A DNA stretch of 16,392 bases from Candidatus Onthocola stercoravium (GCA_018711775.1 DVHV01000067.1:1-16392), one strand, 5' to 3'; counted from the stretch's first letter, positions 6,127-15,234 are shown. Numbers and translations: made by a program. The notes: generated by a model from the sequence alone, not told the origin.

Positions 6127-6873
6127 ATGTCTAAAAATAAGTACATATTATTTTTGTTAATGATTTTTGCTTTATTTGCATCTCCTGTTAAGGCTGCGAC
6201 TTGTAGTTATGAAGAACGAGCGGAGCTAAACAGTGAAATATCAAATATTACAGCGAGTTATGAACTTTTAACTCGGTTTGAACCAACGGAAAATGTTCCG
6301 GATGAAATATTGGGTACTCCTGAGGAAGAAAATTATCAAATGGAAATTGATTATTTTCAAATCAATGTATTAAATTTAACTGAAAATACTTATGCTGTAA
6401 TCACTAATGACTACAATAGTGACAGATATATTTATAATTATGAAGACACAACCAATGGCAATATAGCATTGACTTGGGACAACATAATGAATATAGTTGA
6501 ATTTACTATTGAAATATATACATCTGATAATACAACTTGCGAAGGAACCTTATTAAGGACTCTAACTGTACGAATTCCAAGATATAATTCTTATGCAAGA
6601 CTAGCTATGTGTGATAGTTTAAATGATTATTATTTGTGTCAAGAATATGTTACGTTTGATGAAATAAGTTTTGGAACTTTTGAAGAAAGAGTTAGAAATG
6701 AAATAGAACGAAGAGAAACAGAGGCTTTGAAAGAAGAGGAAGAAGAAAATGGAATTTTAGATTTTCTTTCGCAACATCGAACAGGAATAATTATTGGAGT
6801 AATAATAGTAATAGTTATCGCCGGGGGAACGGTTGTTATAATTAAAATTAAACGTAGGAGAGAGATAATATGA
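6127..6873 (+). CDS. Surface protein with signal peptide and C-terminal anchor
   Basis: This 248-residue protein is of unknown family. Residues 1-23 form a signal peptide (basic start, hydrophobic core, VKA cleavage site). The outer part (about 25-190) is acidic and beta-like, with one pair of cysteines around RLAMCDSLNDYYLC. A charged helix (about 188-213, rich in E and R) leads to a single membrane span (about 219-240), and the tail KIKRRREII stays in the cytosol. The residue before C26 is Thr, so a lipoprotein site is unlikely. It is the first gene of the long operon and overlaps the next gene by ATGA (6870-6873). The tight coupling suggests that it is a membrane partner or dock for the large secreted protein that follows, which has no anchor of its own. 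Confidence 0.75.
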   Translation: MSKNKYILFLLMIFALFASPVKAATCSYEERAELNSEISNITASYELLTRFEPTENVPDEILGTPEEENYQMEIDYFQINVLNLTENTYAVITNDYNSDRYIYNYEDTTNGNIALTWDNIMNIVEFTIEIYTSDNTTCEGTLLRTLTVRIPRYNSYARLAMCDSLNDYYLCQEYVTFDEISFGTFEERVRNEIERRETEALKEEEEENGILDFLSQHRTGIIIGVIIVIVIAGGTVVIIKIKRRREII

Positions 6874-9800
6874 AAAAGATGATTAAAATTTTATTAATAG
6901 TATTTATTTGCACATTAGGTATTAATGTAGCAAATGCTGCAGAGTTTCAAGAAGGAGATACTTTTAGAATAAACAAAGCAGAACAAAACGTTGCTGTTGA
7001 TGGCCTAGAAATATATTCTGGCTCTACATCAAAAGGTAGCTACAAAAACCACATTTACCAACTTAATCCAACAAATGGAGGTAGCTCAGTAATAGGTTAT
7101 TGTTTAGACCCAAACTCCAACTGGGGAGGAGTATACGAAGTAACTCGGGTGTTAGGAACCGATGGCGGAGCTTTAGTTCGTGGTCATGACACAGGCTTAT
7201 TGCAAATAATGAGTTTAGGATATAATTCTAGTAATACATCTGGCTATGGTGTAAGTGGAGATAATTTCTATCATGCTACTAACATTGCCATGAGAGCATT
7301 TACAATGGGACTATATAATTGGGGCGAAAGTGCTGATGACAGTTTAGCAAAATCCTCAGCGATAGCTAAGCTTGGAGCTCAATGGGCCGCAGAATATGCA
7401 GAATATTCAAACATAGCAACTCAAAATAACACTATAAAATGTATTAATTCAGATGACTATGAAGCATGTTATTTAGGTGCCTTGGAAAAAACTTATGCAT
7501 GGTATGATCCAAATGCAGAATTTAGAGCTACTAGTGAAACTGCTAAAAGTGTTTTAGCAGCAGCTAAAAGTTTGTTTTTAGAAGGCGTTAAGGCAGCTGC
7601 TGATTATGTTGAAAGCGGTTCAACAGTAGGTGAAATAACTTATACTATAGGTAATGCCGTTCAAGATGAAAGAACAGAAGACACTGTTAAAGAACATATC
7701 ATTATTGATTTTACAGTAACAAATTATGATGAAGAAGCAGAAATTTCAGGCTTTAGTGTAAATCCAACAACTAATAATGCTGGAATAACAATAGATTCAT
7801 TAGAATATTCACTAGATGGTACCAATTATTCTCCGTTAACTTCAGATATTAATATAATAGAATTGTTAGAAGCTGAAAACGGATTAGTAAGTGGAACATT
7901 TAAAGTAAGAATTAATATAACTAAAATTGTTAATGATGATTGTTCAAACATGAATTTCACATTAAATTATAAATATATGGATCCAAATAAAGATGTACAA
8001 GGAGCTAGGTTAGAATCACAAACAAATGCTAATTTTCAAAGATTTACTGCTTTTATAGCATTACCTGGCGAAGATAATTATACCGATGCATCTATTCCAT
8101 TAACAGTAACATGTGCTAATATGGTATGTGAAACAAAAGTATCTGTGCCAATTTGTAGTGATGATGAAAATGAAGCAATTTCTGAAATAACTGCTCCAGA
8201 AAATATTAAAAAATGTATTCTAGATAATGTAGATGATGCACTAAATACATATCAATTATCTGAAGAAAATGGTGGTATTTCTAATGATTATTGTCAAGTG
8301 TTCTGTAAAGAAGATTATAAAGATGTTATCGACGACGGAATTCCTGGAGGTATAAAGTTAAATCCTGTTGTTGAAGACATAGAATGTGGTGGATTTTTCC
8401 AATTAACATCTCATGTCGAGGGTAAAAAAGATTGTTATACCGGTGGACAGACCGAGGATAAAAGTATTAATAAAGAAAAGTTCTTACAAGATATTCAAAA
8501 CGTTCAATCAGCTATGATACTTGCTCAAGGTTGGAAAGAAGCAATAGAGGATATTAGTGACGAATTTAATTTTGAAAGTAATTACTTCGATTATACGGAA
8601 TATACTTGTGAATATGATGAAACACTTTTATGTTATGATTTTATCTTTGATATTGGTAGTATGAATTTAATTCAACCAATTGAACCAGATGCTGAAGATT
8701 ATCAAGTAGATTATGACAGATCTAACTTCCCATTGAATCTTCAAGAAGATGAAGACGACGCATATTATGAAATTTCAGAAGATGATTTTGATAGCACTTA
8801 TGATATTGCGTTAAAAGATTATATAGAACAAGCAATTGATGGAATCAATGCTATAATGCAAGACCAAATGAGTGAATACGGACTTGGTAAAGTAAGCGAT
8901 TATGAAGAAGCTATGAAAATAGCAGAAGAAAAAATGACTCAAATCATTGAGGATTATAATGGCTGTACTGCTGCTTGGTCAATGGAATTCCCATTTGAAC
9001 AAAAGTTAAAATATTACTATAGTGAATATCAAGGAGAAGAAGAATTTACAACATATTATGATATGATTTCAGAAGCTGGAAAAGAAGATTTGAATTTCCT
9101 TGAAGCTGTAGAAGATAGTTTAATAGAAGAAAGTGAAATTGAATTTTGTACAGGTACAACTGATGATGAATATGTTTGTGAAGATGGTTCTCATATATAT
9201 GATGGATCTACTGAATTTAATATCGGAGATTATAATGTAATAAATGAACTAGAAGGAGAAGTATATACTTCCCGAACATTAACAATCTGTACAGAAGAAG
9301 ATGGATGTAGTGATATAGAAATACCTATATCAGATGCAACATTTGTTAGAAAGACAATTAAAAAATCTCAAGATTATATTACCCCAACAGTATACTATCA
9401 AACTGAACATAATGGACGAATTACTGTTAATAGTGGATATACAGGAAATGCCTTAAAATTAGATGCTTTAATTAATTCGCTACCAGTTTCAACAAAAGCT
9501 ACAGGTGGTGGAATATTCCGCCTTATGCTTGAAGACCTTGGAGAATTCTATGATACAGGTGAACTAGGTAGATTAATTGATTTTGAAGGAGACAACGAAG
9601 AAAGTAGTGTTGCATATAAATTAGGAAAAGATGGTATTGAAACTTTTGATGGAAATTATGTATGTCATTATTATTCTCCGTGTCGTCCATCTGATTGTCC
9701 AAATTGTGACTTCGTGTGTGAAGGAGAAGATTGTGAATGGGTAGAATGTCCAAACTGTGATTTCGAATGTATTAACTGTATCTTCAATTTCGACGAACTT

Positions 9801-10334
9801 CAAATAATATTCAAACCGATTTCACCATCAAATGTAACTTCTGCTGATAGAGAATACGGTTATAACTGGGATGTAAATACGACGCTTGCAGCATTGCAGT
9901 TATTACGTGATAAAGCAACTGTTACAATAAGTGAAATTGAAGAAGAAAATGAAACAATATTTGATAAAACTGAAGGTGAAGATGCAGCATTAGACTTCAG
10001 TATTAGAATGACTGCTGATGTTATAAATTCACTAAAAGCATACAATGATGAAGTAGAAGATATAGGAGGATATGCAAATGATTCATTGACATGTTATTCT
10101 GCTGAAATTGATGGAAAAGAATATGCTAATATCTTCTGCTATAGTGATGTAATAGATGAATTGATAGATGAATATCCAAATCAAATTACAGTTAGCAATA
10201 GAACACCAGCGACTGGTAGAACTGATTCGAATGCCAACTCTAATAATTATTGGGAATTATGGTCAGACTGGACAGAACCAGCTCGTGATATAAATGGTCA
10301 ATACTCAGTAATTGGAGGTCCATCATGGAAGTAG
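6870..10334 (+). CDS. Large secreted protein with thioester-like adhesin domain
   Basis: This 1154-residue protein has a signal peptide (1-23, ending ANAA). Residues about 25-250 look like the thioester domain of Gram-positive surface adhesins: VIGYCLD with Cys78, then YHATNIAMRAF where families usually show TQxAIW. The Gln that normally bonds to the Cys is Asn138 here. A beta-rich segment (about 250-420) and long acidic helical regions follow. Residues 932-970 hold ten cysteines, including two copies of CPNCDF-x-C spaced 17 residues apart. The C-terminus (about 1005-1154) has a conserved-looking YN and Cys pattern and ends GGPSWK. There is no LPxTG motif or membrane span, so attachment must be indirect, perhaps through the preceding anchored protein or the pilus. 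The start is supported by TAGGAG upstream. It probably acts at the cell surface in adhesion or matrix binding. The Cys-Gln bond family assignment is a motif-level judgement. Confidence 0.75.
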   Translation: MKKMIKILLIVFICTLGINVANAAEFQEGDTFRINKAEQNVAVDGLEIYSGSTSKGSYKNHIYQLNPTNGGSSVIGYCLDPNSNWGGVYEVTRVLGTDGGALVRGHDTGLLQIMSLGYNSSNTSGYGVSGDNFYHATNIAMRAFTMGLYNWGESADDSLAKSSAIAKLGAQWAAEYAEYSNIATQNNTIKCINSDDYEACYLGALEKTYAWYDPNAEFRATSETAKSVLAAAKSLFLEGVKAAADYVESGSTVGEITYTIGNAVQDERTEDTVKEHIIIDFTVTNYDEEAEISGFSVNPTTNNAGITIDSLEYSLDGTNYSPLTSDINIIELLEAENGLVSGTFKVRINITKIVNDDCSNMNFTLNYKYMDPNKDVQGARLESQTNANFQRFTAFIALPGEDNYTDASIPLTVTCANMVCETKVSVPICSDDENEAISEITAPENIKKCILDNVDDALNTYQLSEENGGISNDYCQVFCKEDYKDVIDDGIPGGIKLNPVVEDIECGGFFQLTSHVEGKKDCYTGGQTEDKSINKEKFLQDIQNVQSAMILAQGWKEAIEDISDEFNFESNYFDYTEYTCEYDETLLCYDFIFDIGSMNLIQPIEPDAEDYQVDYDRSNFPLNLQEDEDDAYYEISEDDFDSTYDIALKDYIEQAIDGINAIMQDQMSEYGLGKVSDYEEAMKIAEEKMTQIIEDYNGCTAAWSMEFPFEQKLKYYYSEYQGEEEFTTYYDMISEAGKEDLNFLEAVEDSLIEESEIEFCTGTTDDEYVCEDGSHIYDGSTEFNIGDYNVINELEGEVYTSRTLTICTEEDGCSDIEIPISDATFVRKTIKKSQDYITPTVYYQTEHNGRITVNSGYTGNALKLDALINSLPVSTKATGGGIFRLMLEDLGEFYDTGELGRLIDFEGDNEESSVAYKLGKDGIETFDGNYVCHYYSPCRPSDCPNCDFVCEGEDCEWVECPNCDFECINCIFNFDELQIIFKPISPSNVTSADREYGYNWDVNTTLAALQLLRDKATVTISEIEEENETIFDKTEGEDAALDFSIRMTADVINSLKAYNDEVEDIGGYANDSLTCYSAEIDGKEYANIFCYSDVIDELIDEYPNQITVSNRTPATGRTDSNANSNNYWELWSDWTEPARDINGQYSVIGGPSWK
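9696..9770 (+). repeat. Duplicated CPNCDF-x-C motif inside the secreted protein
   Basis: The motif occurs at residues 943-950 and 960-967 (nucleotides 9696-9719 and 9747-9770), exactly 51 bases apart. The DNA copies differ at several third positions, so the duplication is not recent and the amino-acid motif has been kept. It sits in a stretch with ten cysteines in 39 residues. Confidence 0.75.
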
Positions 10335-10347
10335 GGGTGAATAGTTA

Positions 10348-10758
10348 ATGAAAAATGCTTTGTGGGGATACTGGTTAGTATTACTTGGAATATTTATAGT
10401 AGTTATCATGTTGTTAGTACAAAATTTAACAACTTCAAGTACACAAGATTACTATTTATTAAAAGAAATAACAGAAGCTGCTCTTGTTGATGCAGTAGAC
10501 TATTCCTACTACCGGACATTTGGAGAAATAAAAATTAATAAAGAAAAATTTTATGAAAGTTTTTTAAGAAGATTTTCCGAAAATGCATCAACTACAACTA
10601 CCTATACTGTTAGTTTTTACGGAGTATATGAAGCTCCTCCAAAAGTAAGTGTAGAAATTAAAAGTAAATCGAATACTTTCAATGTTATGGGAGATTCCGA
10701 ATCATTCGATATGGTAGACAGAATTAATGCAATAATTGAAGGAAATACATTAAGCTAA
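10348..10758 (+). CDS. Single-span TadE-like protein
   Basis: This 136-residue protein has an N-terminal membrane helix (about residues 6-26) and a small outer domain (about 30-136) with a helix rich in Y, K and E followed by strands (TYTVSFYGVYEAPPKVSVEI). Its size, topology and position beside CpaB-like genes match TadE/TadF minor pseudopilins of Tad systems, but the sequence match is weak and no conserved processing site is clear. It starts 13 bp after the large secreted protein with GGGGTGA upstream, and is followed 18 bp later by the first SAF-domain gene. It may be a structural or minor subunit linking the secreted protein to the machine. The partial gene at the right edge has a similar layout. 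Confidence 0.55.
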   Translation: MKNALWGYWLVLLGIFIVVIMLLVQNLTTSSTQDYYLLKEITEAALVDAVDYSYYRTFGEIKINKEKFYESFLRRFSENASTTTTYTVSFYGVYEAPPKVSVEIKSKSNTFNVMGDSESFDMVDRINAIIEGNTLS

Positions 10759-10776
10759 TAAAAATGGAGGAATAAA

Positions 10777-11547
10777 ATGGGAAATCTAATAAACACATTT
10801 AAAAAATTCTTTACCAATAAGACTACTGTTACCATATTGGGAGTAGTTGTTGGGATTGCAGTGCTATTTGGCTTTTATACATATAGAGTAAATAGCGCTG
10901 TAAATCCTCAAAGTGTACCTGTTGCTAATAGAGCAATTGCAGCAACTGAAGAAATAACATCTGCTGATATTGAAATGGTCGAAATTGGAAGTGAATTTTT
11001 AAATGGCGCTGATGTCATTACGAACATTAATGACATAGTGGGAAAACATGTTAATACAGGAACATCTATTCCTGAAGGTGGAATGTTTTATACAAGCCAA
11101 GTAGTTGAAAAAGAAGAACTTCCAAATTCAATATTTGACGAAATACCTAATGGTTATACTATATATCAACTACGAGTTAATAATGAAAGTACATATGCTA
11201 ATTCGATATTTCCTGGGGATAGAATTGATCTATGGATGACTACTAGACAAGATGATTTAATATATTTTGGAGAATTTATATCTGGTATTGAAGTATTAGC
11301 TGTAAGAGATAATGACGGTGAAAATGTATTTGATGTTACTAGCGGAAAAAATCCGGCTTGGCTACTATTTGCAGTGCCAACAGAAATGTATCGGTATTTA
11401 AAAGTAGCAGAGTTTCTAGATATTAGCATAACTCCTGTTCCGAGAAATACTAACTATAATAGTGATGTAGGTTCTACGGAAATCTCTAATACTGAATTAT
11501 TAGGAATGATTCAAGCTCGCATTCTTGATATGGGTGGAGAATATTAA
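10777..11547 (+). CDS. CpaB/RcpC-like SAF-domain pilus protein, copy 1
   Basis: This 256-residue protein has a short cytosolic start, one membrane helix (about 18-36), and then a SAF domain (about 47-110: VPVANRAIAATEEITSADI, followed by DIVGKHVNTG). The second half shows the CpaB/RcpC signature SIFPGDRIDLWMT (143-155) and a C-terminal sandwich (LFAVPTEMYRYLKVAEFLDIS). Such proteins help assemble Tad pili; in diderms they work with the secretin, while in monoderms they probably gate or stabilise the outer side of the machine. The gene is a tandem paralogue of the next one: the two align without gaps over about the first 155 residues. A good GGAGGA lies upstream of ATG. Confidence 0.85.
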   Translation: MGNLINTFKKFFTNKTTVTILGVVVGIAVLFGFYTYRVNSAVNPQSVPVANRAIAATEEITSADIEMVEIGSEFLNGADVITNINDIVGKHVNTGTSIPEGGMFYTSQVVEKEELPNSIFDEIPNGYTIYQLRVNNESTYANSIFPGDRIDLWMTTRQDDLIYFGEFISGIEVLAVRDNDGENVFDVTSGKNPAWLLFAVPTEMYRYLKVAEFLDISITPVPRNTNYNSDVGSTEISNTELLGMIQARILDMGGEY

Positions 11548-11557
11548 GGAGGATTTA

Positions 11558-12337
11558 ATGGCAAATTTAATACAAAATATAAAAAATATATTACTAAATA
11601 GAAATACAGTAACAATATTAGCAGTACTAGCGGGGGTCGTATTATTGTGGTTCTTCTATAATATGACTCTAGACAATGCTGTAAATCCTCAAAGAGTGCC
11701 TGTTGCAACTAGGACAATTACTGCTAAAGAAATGATTACTGCTGAAGACTTTGAATATGTTGAAGTGAGTGGAGAATTTTTACACAATGCCAATATAATT
11801 ACAAATTCTAATGAGCTTGTTGGATACTATGTAAAAAATGAAACATCAATTACACAAGGAGCAATGTTTTATCGAGAACAAGTAGTTGAAAGAAGTGAGT
11901 TGCAAGAAAGAGAACAAGAAACTTTACCTGATGGTTATACCATTTATTGGTTAGAAGTTGATAATAATACCACTTATGCTAATTCAATTTATCCTGGAGA
12001 CAAGATAGATTTATGGTTAAGAGCAGAAGTAGATAATAATATAGTTTATGATGAATTCATTAATAGTATTGAAGTAGTTTCTATAAAAGATTCTAGTGGG
12101 CAAAATGTATTTGATGCTGAAAGCTCCGGAGAACCAGCTATCTTATCATTTGCTGTAACTTTCGAAATGTTCGAATATTTACATTTAATAGAAGATATTC
12201 CTGATATGGATTTATTTCCAGTTCCAAGAAATGAATTATACACTACTGAAGGTGCAGAAGTATCATATTCAAATGATCGACTAAAAGATTTAATTAATAA
12301 TTATGCTGGATTTACTCCAGGAAGTCAAACACAATAA
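11558..12337 (+). CDS. CpaB/RcpC-like SAF-domain pilus protein, copy 2
   Basis: This 259-residue protein has the same layout as the preceding one: membrane helix (about 18-36), SAF domain (about 47-110) and SIYPGDKIDLWLR (143-155). The frame is open from an ATG at 11525, but that would overlap the upstream gene. The ATG at 11558 is preferred because AAGGAGG ends 5 bases before it and the resulting N-terminus, MANLIQNIKN, lines up with MGNLINTFKK of copy 1. The two copies have diverged most in the C-terminal third, which suggests a hetero-oligomer with distinct outer faces rather than simple redundancy. The start lies 10 bp after the stop of copy 1. Confidence 0.85.
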   Translation: MANLIQNIKNILLNRNTVTILAVLAGVVLLWFFYNMTLDNAVNPQRVPVATRTITAKEMITAEDFEYVEVSGEFLHNANIITNSNELVGYYVKNETSITQGAMFYREQVVERSELQEREQETLPDGYTIYWLEVDNNTTYANSIYPGDKIDLWLRAEVDNNIVYDEFINSIEVVSIKDSSGQNVFDAESSGEPAILSFAVTFEMFEYLHLIEDIPDMDLFPVPRNELYTTEGAEVSYSNDRLKDLINNYAGFTPGSQTQ

Positions 12338-12361
12338 AAAGAATTTAAGAGGTGACAAATC

Positions 12362-13471
12362 GTGAATGATGCTATATTTTCACAAATTGATTTTGGACCT
12401 TTAAAAGAGTTTTTAGAGGAAGATAATATAACCGACGTATCATATTCTAATGGTGGTCAAGTGTGGCTAAAAACTCTTGATAAAGGTGTTTATCGGGTTG
12501 ATAGACCAGAAATTAATAATGCTTTAATGGAAAAGCTTGCTTTTCAATGCTCTAATGTCATGGGAAAAACTTTTAACATGGCGCATCCATTTCTAGATGC
12601 TGAATCTGCTGAACTTCGTCTTAACTTTGTTCATGAATCAATAGCTACTAATGGAATAGCTTGTGTTATTCGTAAGACGCCTGCCAAAATCCGTCTTAAT
12701 AAAGATAAGCTTATTAATGAACAATACGTTACAGAAGATTTACATGATTTTTTAATGACTTGTGTAGAAGGACATTGCAATATAATTGTTAGTGGTGAAA
12801 CCGGGTCTGGTAAAACTGAACTTGTTAAATATTTAGCAAGCCACACTAGAGAAAATGAAAAAATAATCACAATTGAAGATACACTAGAATTGCACTTGGA
12901 TAGAATTTTTCCTCATCGCGATATTGTAGCTATGAAAACTAATAATATTGCATCATATTCTGATGTACTTGTAACCTGCATGCGGCAAAATCCTCGGTGG
13001 ATTTTACTATCCGAAGTCCGTTCAGCAGAAGCTGTAACTGCTGTTCGTAACTCAATATCTTCAGGACATAACATTATATCGACAATCCACTCTGATAGAG
13101 CCTACAATATTCCAATGCGTATGTACAGTTTGCTAGAAAGCAGTCAAGATATTGCTCAATTCCTTACATCAATTCATAGATATGTTCAAATTGGAATACA
13201 TGTAAAAGGATATATGAGTAAAGAACTAGGTAGATTTCAAAGAGAAATAATCGAAGTTGTTGAATTTTACGTTAACGAAAACAATGAAGCTAAAGCTAAC
13301 ATAATTTTCAAAAAAAGTTTAGACGGTAAATATACCTTTAATAATCCTACAAAGTATTTAATAGATTACCTTGGAGTACAAGGTGTAGAAATGAAACAAG
13401 ATTATTTTGAAAAATCGAAATTATCAGCAACAGAAGAGCCATTATCTGAAAGTAGTGTTGAAAGTCTATAA
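12362..13471 (+). CDS. tadA: CpaF/TadA-type secretion ATPase
   Basis: This 369-residue protein is the motor ATPase of the type II/IV secretion family. An N-terminal domain (about 1-110) precedes the core, with Walker A GETGSGKT (145-152), the Asp box IEDTLEL (171-177), Walker B-like ILLSEVR (214-220), and the His box GHNIISTIHSD (235-245). These are the hallmarks of CpaF/TadA/VirB11 hexamers that power pilus assembly at the inner face of the membrane. The start is GTG at 12362, with AGAGGTGA 7 bases upstream. It is shorter than typical CpaF proteins (about 450 residues), lacking the N-terminal extension seen in many diderm homologues. It is followed 15 bp later by the TadB-like gene. All catalytic motifs are intact, so it should be active. 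Confidence 0.93.
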   Translation: MNDAIFSQIDFGPLKEFLEEDNITDVSYSNGGQVWLKTLDKGVYRVDRPEINNALMEKLAFQCSNVMGKTFNMAHPFLDAESAELRLNFVHESIATNGIACVIRKTPAKIRLNKDKLINEQYVTEDLHDFLMTCVEGHCNIIVSGETGSGKTELVKYLASHTRENEKIITIEDTLELHLDRIFPHRDIVAMKTNNIASYSDVLVTCMRQNPRWILLSEVRSAEAVTAVRNSISSGHNIISTIHSDRAYNIPMRMYSLLESSQDIAQFLTSIHRYVQIGIHVKGYMSKELGRFQREIIEVVEFYVNENNEAKANIIFKKSLDGKYTFNNPTKYLIDYLGVQGVEMKQDYFEKSKLSATEEPLSESSVESL

Positions 13472-13486
13472 TAGAAAGGAGTAAAA

Positions 13487-14392
13487 ATGGGAACTTTTAC
13501 AGAATTAATCATATTACTTATAATTGCTATATTTGTAATTATTTATCGTAGAAATCCCGGAGAAAATGTTTATAAATTTGTTGCGGGAAATGCAACTAAA
13601 ATGTATGACAAATATGCTCCGTATTCCTTTAAAATGGTTAGAGAAAAAGCAATTGAATTAGGCCAAGAATATAATGCTAGACAATATTTAACTCAAGTTG
13701 TGTTATTCGGTGGAATAGCAGCAATAATTGGTTACTTCTACTTTTATAGTATTATAATAGCAGCTTTTTATGCTATTATAGCCATTGCTTTTATACCATA
13801 TTTAGCTTACTTAAGATGTCAAAGAATTTATAGTGAATACATCTTTGAACAAATTCAAACTTATACTACTAACGTAATAATGGAATTTAATACAACTCAA
13901 AGTTTTGTTAAAGCACTTGAAGGGGTTAGAGATTCTGGTATTCTTGAAAATCCAGTATTAGAAGATGTGAAAAAAATGATAGATATGTCATATCAAAACG
14001 GAACAATTGATGAATCTATTCAATATTTTAATGATAAATATCCATATTATATGGTAAAAAATATGCATCAATTATTTTTACAAATAACTAAAGAAGGTGC
14101 TCGTGATTCTGGACAAGCACTTGAAAATATGTCATTAGATATCGACTCCTTAGTTGAAGGTGTATATCGTGACCAAATGGATCGTAAAAATTTCCATGGA
14201 CGATTCATTCGCTTTGGATTAATTCTTTATTTATTAGTAATAGTTTTAAGATATATGCTTGGTGAAGAAAATTATATTGAACTATTAGAAATGTGGTATG
14301 TTCAATTAATCCTTCATGCAGTTGTTATAATAAATGCGTTTTTCCTATTAACTGGTGAAAAATATTATAATGAAGATGTGGGGGTTGAATAA
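13487..14392 (+). CDS. tadB: TadB-like inner-membrane platform protein
   Basis: This 301-residue membrane protein has helices at about 4-20, 70-85, 88-106, 241-257 and 269-288. A cytosolic T2SF-like helical domain lies between the third and fourth helices (about 110-238), including the patterned segment ITKEGARDSGQALENMS. This is the GspF/TadB layout, the platform on which the ATPase acts during pilus assembly. AAAGGAG precedes ATG. The stop overlaps the start of the TadC-like gene by one base (TAATG), so the two are probably translated together and form the TadB-TadC pair. The assignment rests on topology and on position between the ATPase and a second platform gene. Confidence 0.85.
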   Translation: MGTFTELIILLIIAIFVIIYRRNPGENVYKFVAGNATKMYDKYAPYSFKMVREKAIELGQEYNARQYLTQVVLFGGIAAIIGYFYFYSIIIAAFYAIIAIAFIPYLAYLRCQRIYSEYIFEQIQTYTTNVIMEFNTTQSFVKALEGVRDSGILENPVLEDVKKMIDMSYQNGTIDESIQYFNDKYPYYMVKNMHQLFLQITKEGARDSGQALENMSLDIDSLVEGVYRDQMDRKNFHGRFIRFGLILYLLVIVLRYMLGEENYIELLEMWYVQLILHAVVIINAFFLLTGEKYYNEDVGVE

Positions 14393-15180
14393 TGCAAATA
14401 GAAATCGTAATAATCGCTATCATTGTCTTTTTAATTATGACTTTAGGAGGACAAATAAACATTAATCAAATGATTAGTGATAATCAAATGCTTTTCTTAA
14501 GATTAAAGGAAAGCGACTGGGATTTCTTTGTTAGGGCTAAATATGGTAACAATATAAATCCCGATGTTTTATTCAATAAAAGAATAAAAAATGCCTTAAT
14601 AATTATGGTTTTAGCATTTTTCTTTATGATAAGAGATTTGAATGCAGTTAAGGTTTTGATTATATTTGTAATAGGTATTTTCGTATTTAAAATGCCTTAC
14701 AATGATATTAAAAAATTCTACAATCAACATATGCATCAAATAGATGCTATGTTACCGCATTATTTAAAAAATTTAGAAATATTAATTCAACACTATACTG
14801 TCCCAGTAGCAATTGGTAAATCAATGGCAGAAGCTCCAGAAATATTTAAAGAAGGATTGCAAGAAATGATAGATGCAATAAACTCTGGAGATGATACAAT
14901 TGAACCATATATGGAATTTGCTAGGAAATATCCTGTTCGTGATTCTATGCGTATGATGCGTCTTTTGTATCGTTTAAGTTTAGGACGTCAAGAAAGAAAA
15001 CAAGAACAAATTTTAACATTTTCAAGATCAATATCTAGTTTACAACAAAAAGCAAGAGAAACAAGATATAAAAATAGACTTGAAAAAATGGAAAATAAAA
15101 CTATGAGCATGCTTATAACAACTGGTATCGGAGTTATGATTCTTCTAATACTAGCTGTAATTCAATTAATGAATGTATAA
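14392..15180 (+). CDS. tadC: TadC-like inner-membrane platform protein
   Basis: This 262-residue protein has helices at about 4-18, 67-80, 86-100 and 240-260. A T2SF-like cytosolic domain (about 105-238) contains DAMLPHYLKNLEIL, a run of MRMMRLLYRLS, and a basic stretch before the last helix. Together with TadB it would form the membrane platform of the Tad-like machine. It is the last gene before an 83-bp gap that contains a new promoter (15206-15234), so the pilin-like genes downstream can be expressed at a different level from the machine. Confidence 0.82.
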   Translation: MQIEIVIIAIIVFLIMTLGGQININQMISDNQMLFLRLKESDWDFFVRAKYGNNINPDVLFNKRIKNALIIMVLAFFFMIRDLNAVKVLIIFVIGIFVFKMPYNDIKKFYNQHMHQIDAMLPHYLKNLEILIQHYTVPVAIGKSMAEAPEIFKEGLQEMIDAINSGDDTIEPYMEFARKYPVRDSMRMMRLLYRLSLGRQERKQEQILTFSRSISSLQQKARETRYKNRLEKMENKTMSMLITTGIGVMILLILAVIQLMNV

Positions 15181-15205
15181 TTTGTCAATAAATAGCAATA
15201 AAAAA

Positions 15206-15234
15206 TTGATATTTCAAAAAAAATAAGGTATAAT
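15206..15234 (+). promoter_or_regulatory. Dedicated promoter of the pilin-like genes
   Basis: TTGATA at 15206-15211 and TATAAT at 15229-15234 are 17 bp apart, close to sigma-A consensus. The following AAGGAGG (15247-15253) is a perfect Shine-Dalgarno, 10 bases before ATG. Unlike the other promoters here it lacks the extended TG and relies on the -35. No terminator separates it from the upstream operon, so it adds to read-through and should give the pilin-like proteins a large excess over the machine. Confidence 0.8.

Noticed and set aside
6127..6220. Lipoprotein signal at C26 of the 248-residue surface protein
   Set aside because: The residue before the cysteine is Thr rather than Gly/Ala/Ser, and a signal peptidase I site plus a C-terminal membrane span explain its topology.
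4885..6873. Possible Mycoplasma-type code with TGA read as Trp
   Set aside because: TGA occurs only as a stop in ATGA overlaps (4885-4887 and 6871-6873). All conserved Trp positions use TGG, and no long frame needs TGA read-through.
9523..10045. Minus-strand frames within the large secreted protein
   Set aside because: Their low-complexity His/Leu/Asn composition mirrors the acidic plus-strand protein, and no promoter or ribosome binding site is seen.
11525..11557. Upstream ATG start for the second SAF-domain gene
   Set aside because: It would overlap the preceding gene and lacks a Shine-Dalgarno. The ATG at 11558 has AAGGAGG and aligns with the paralogue's N-terminus.
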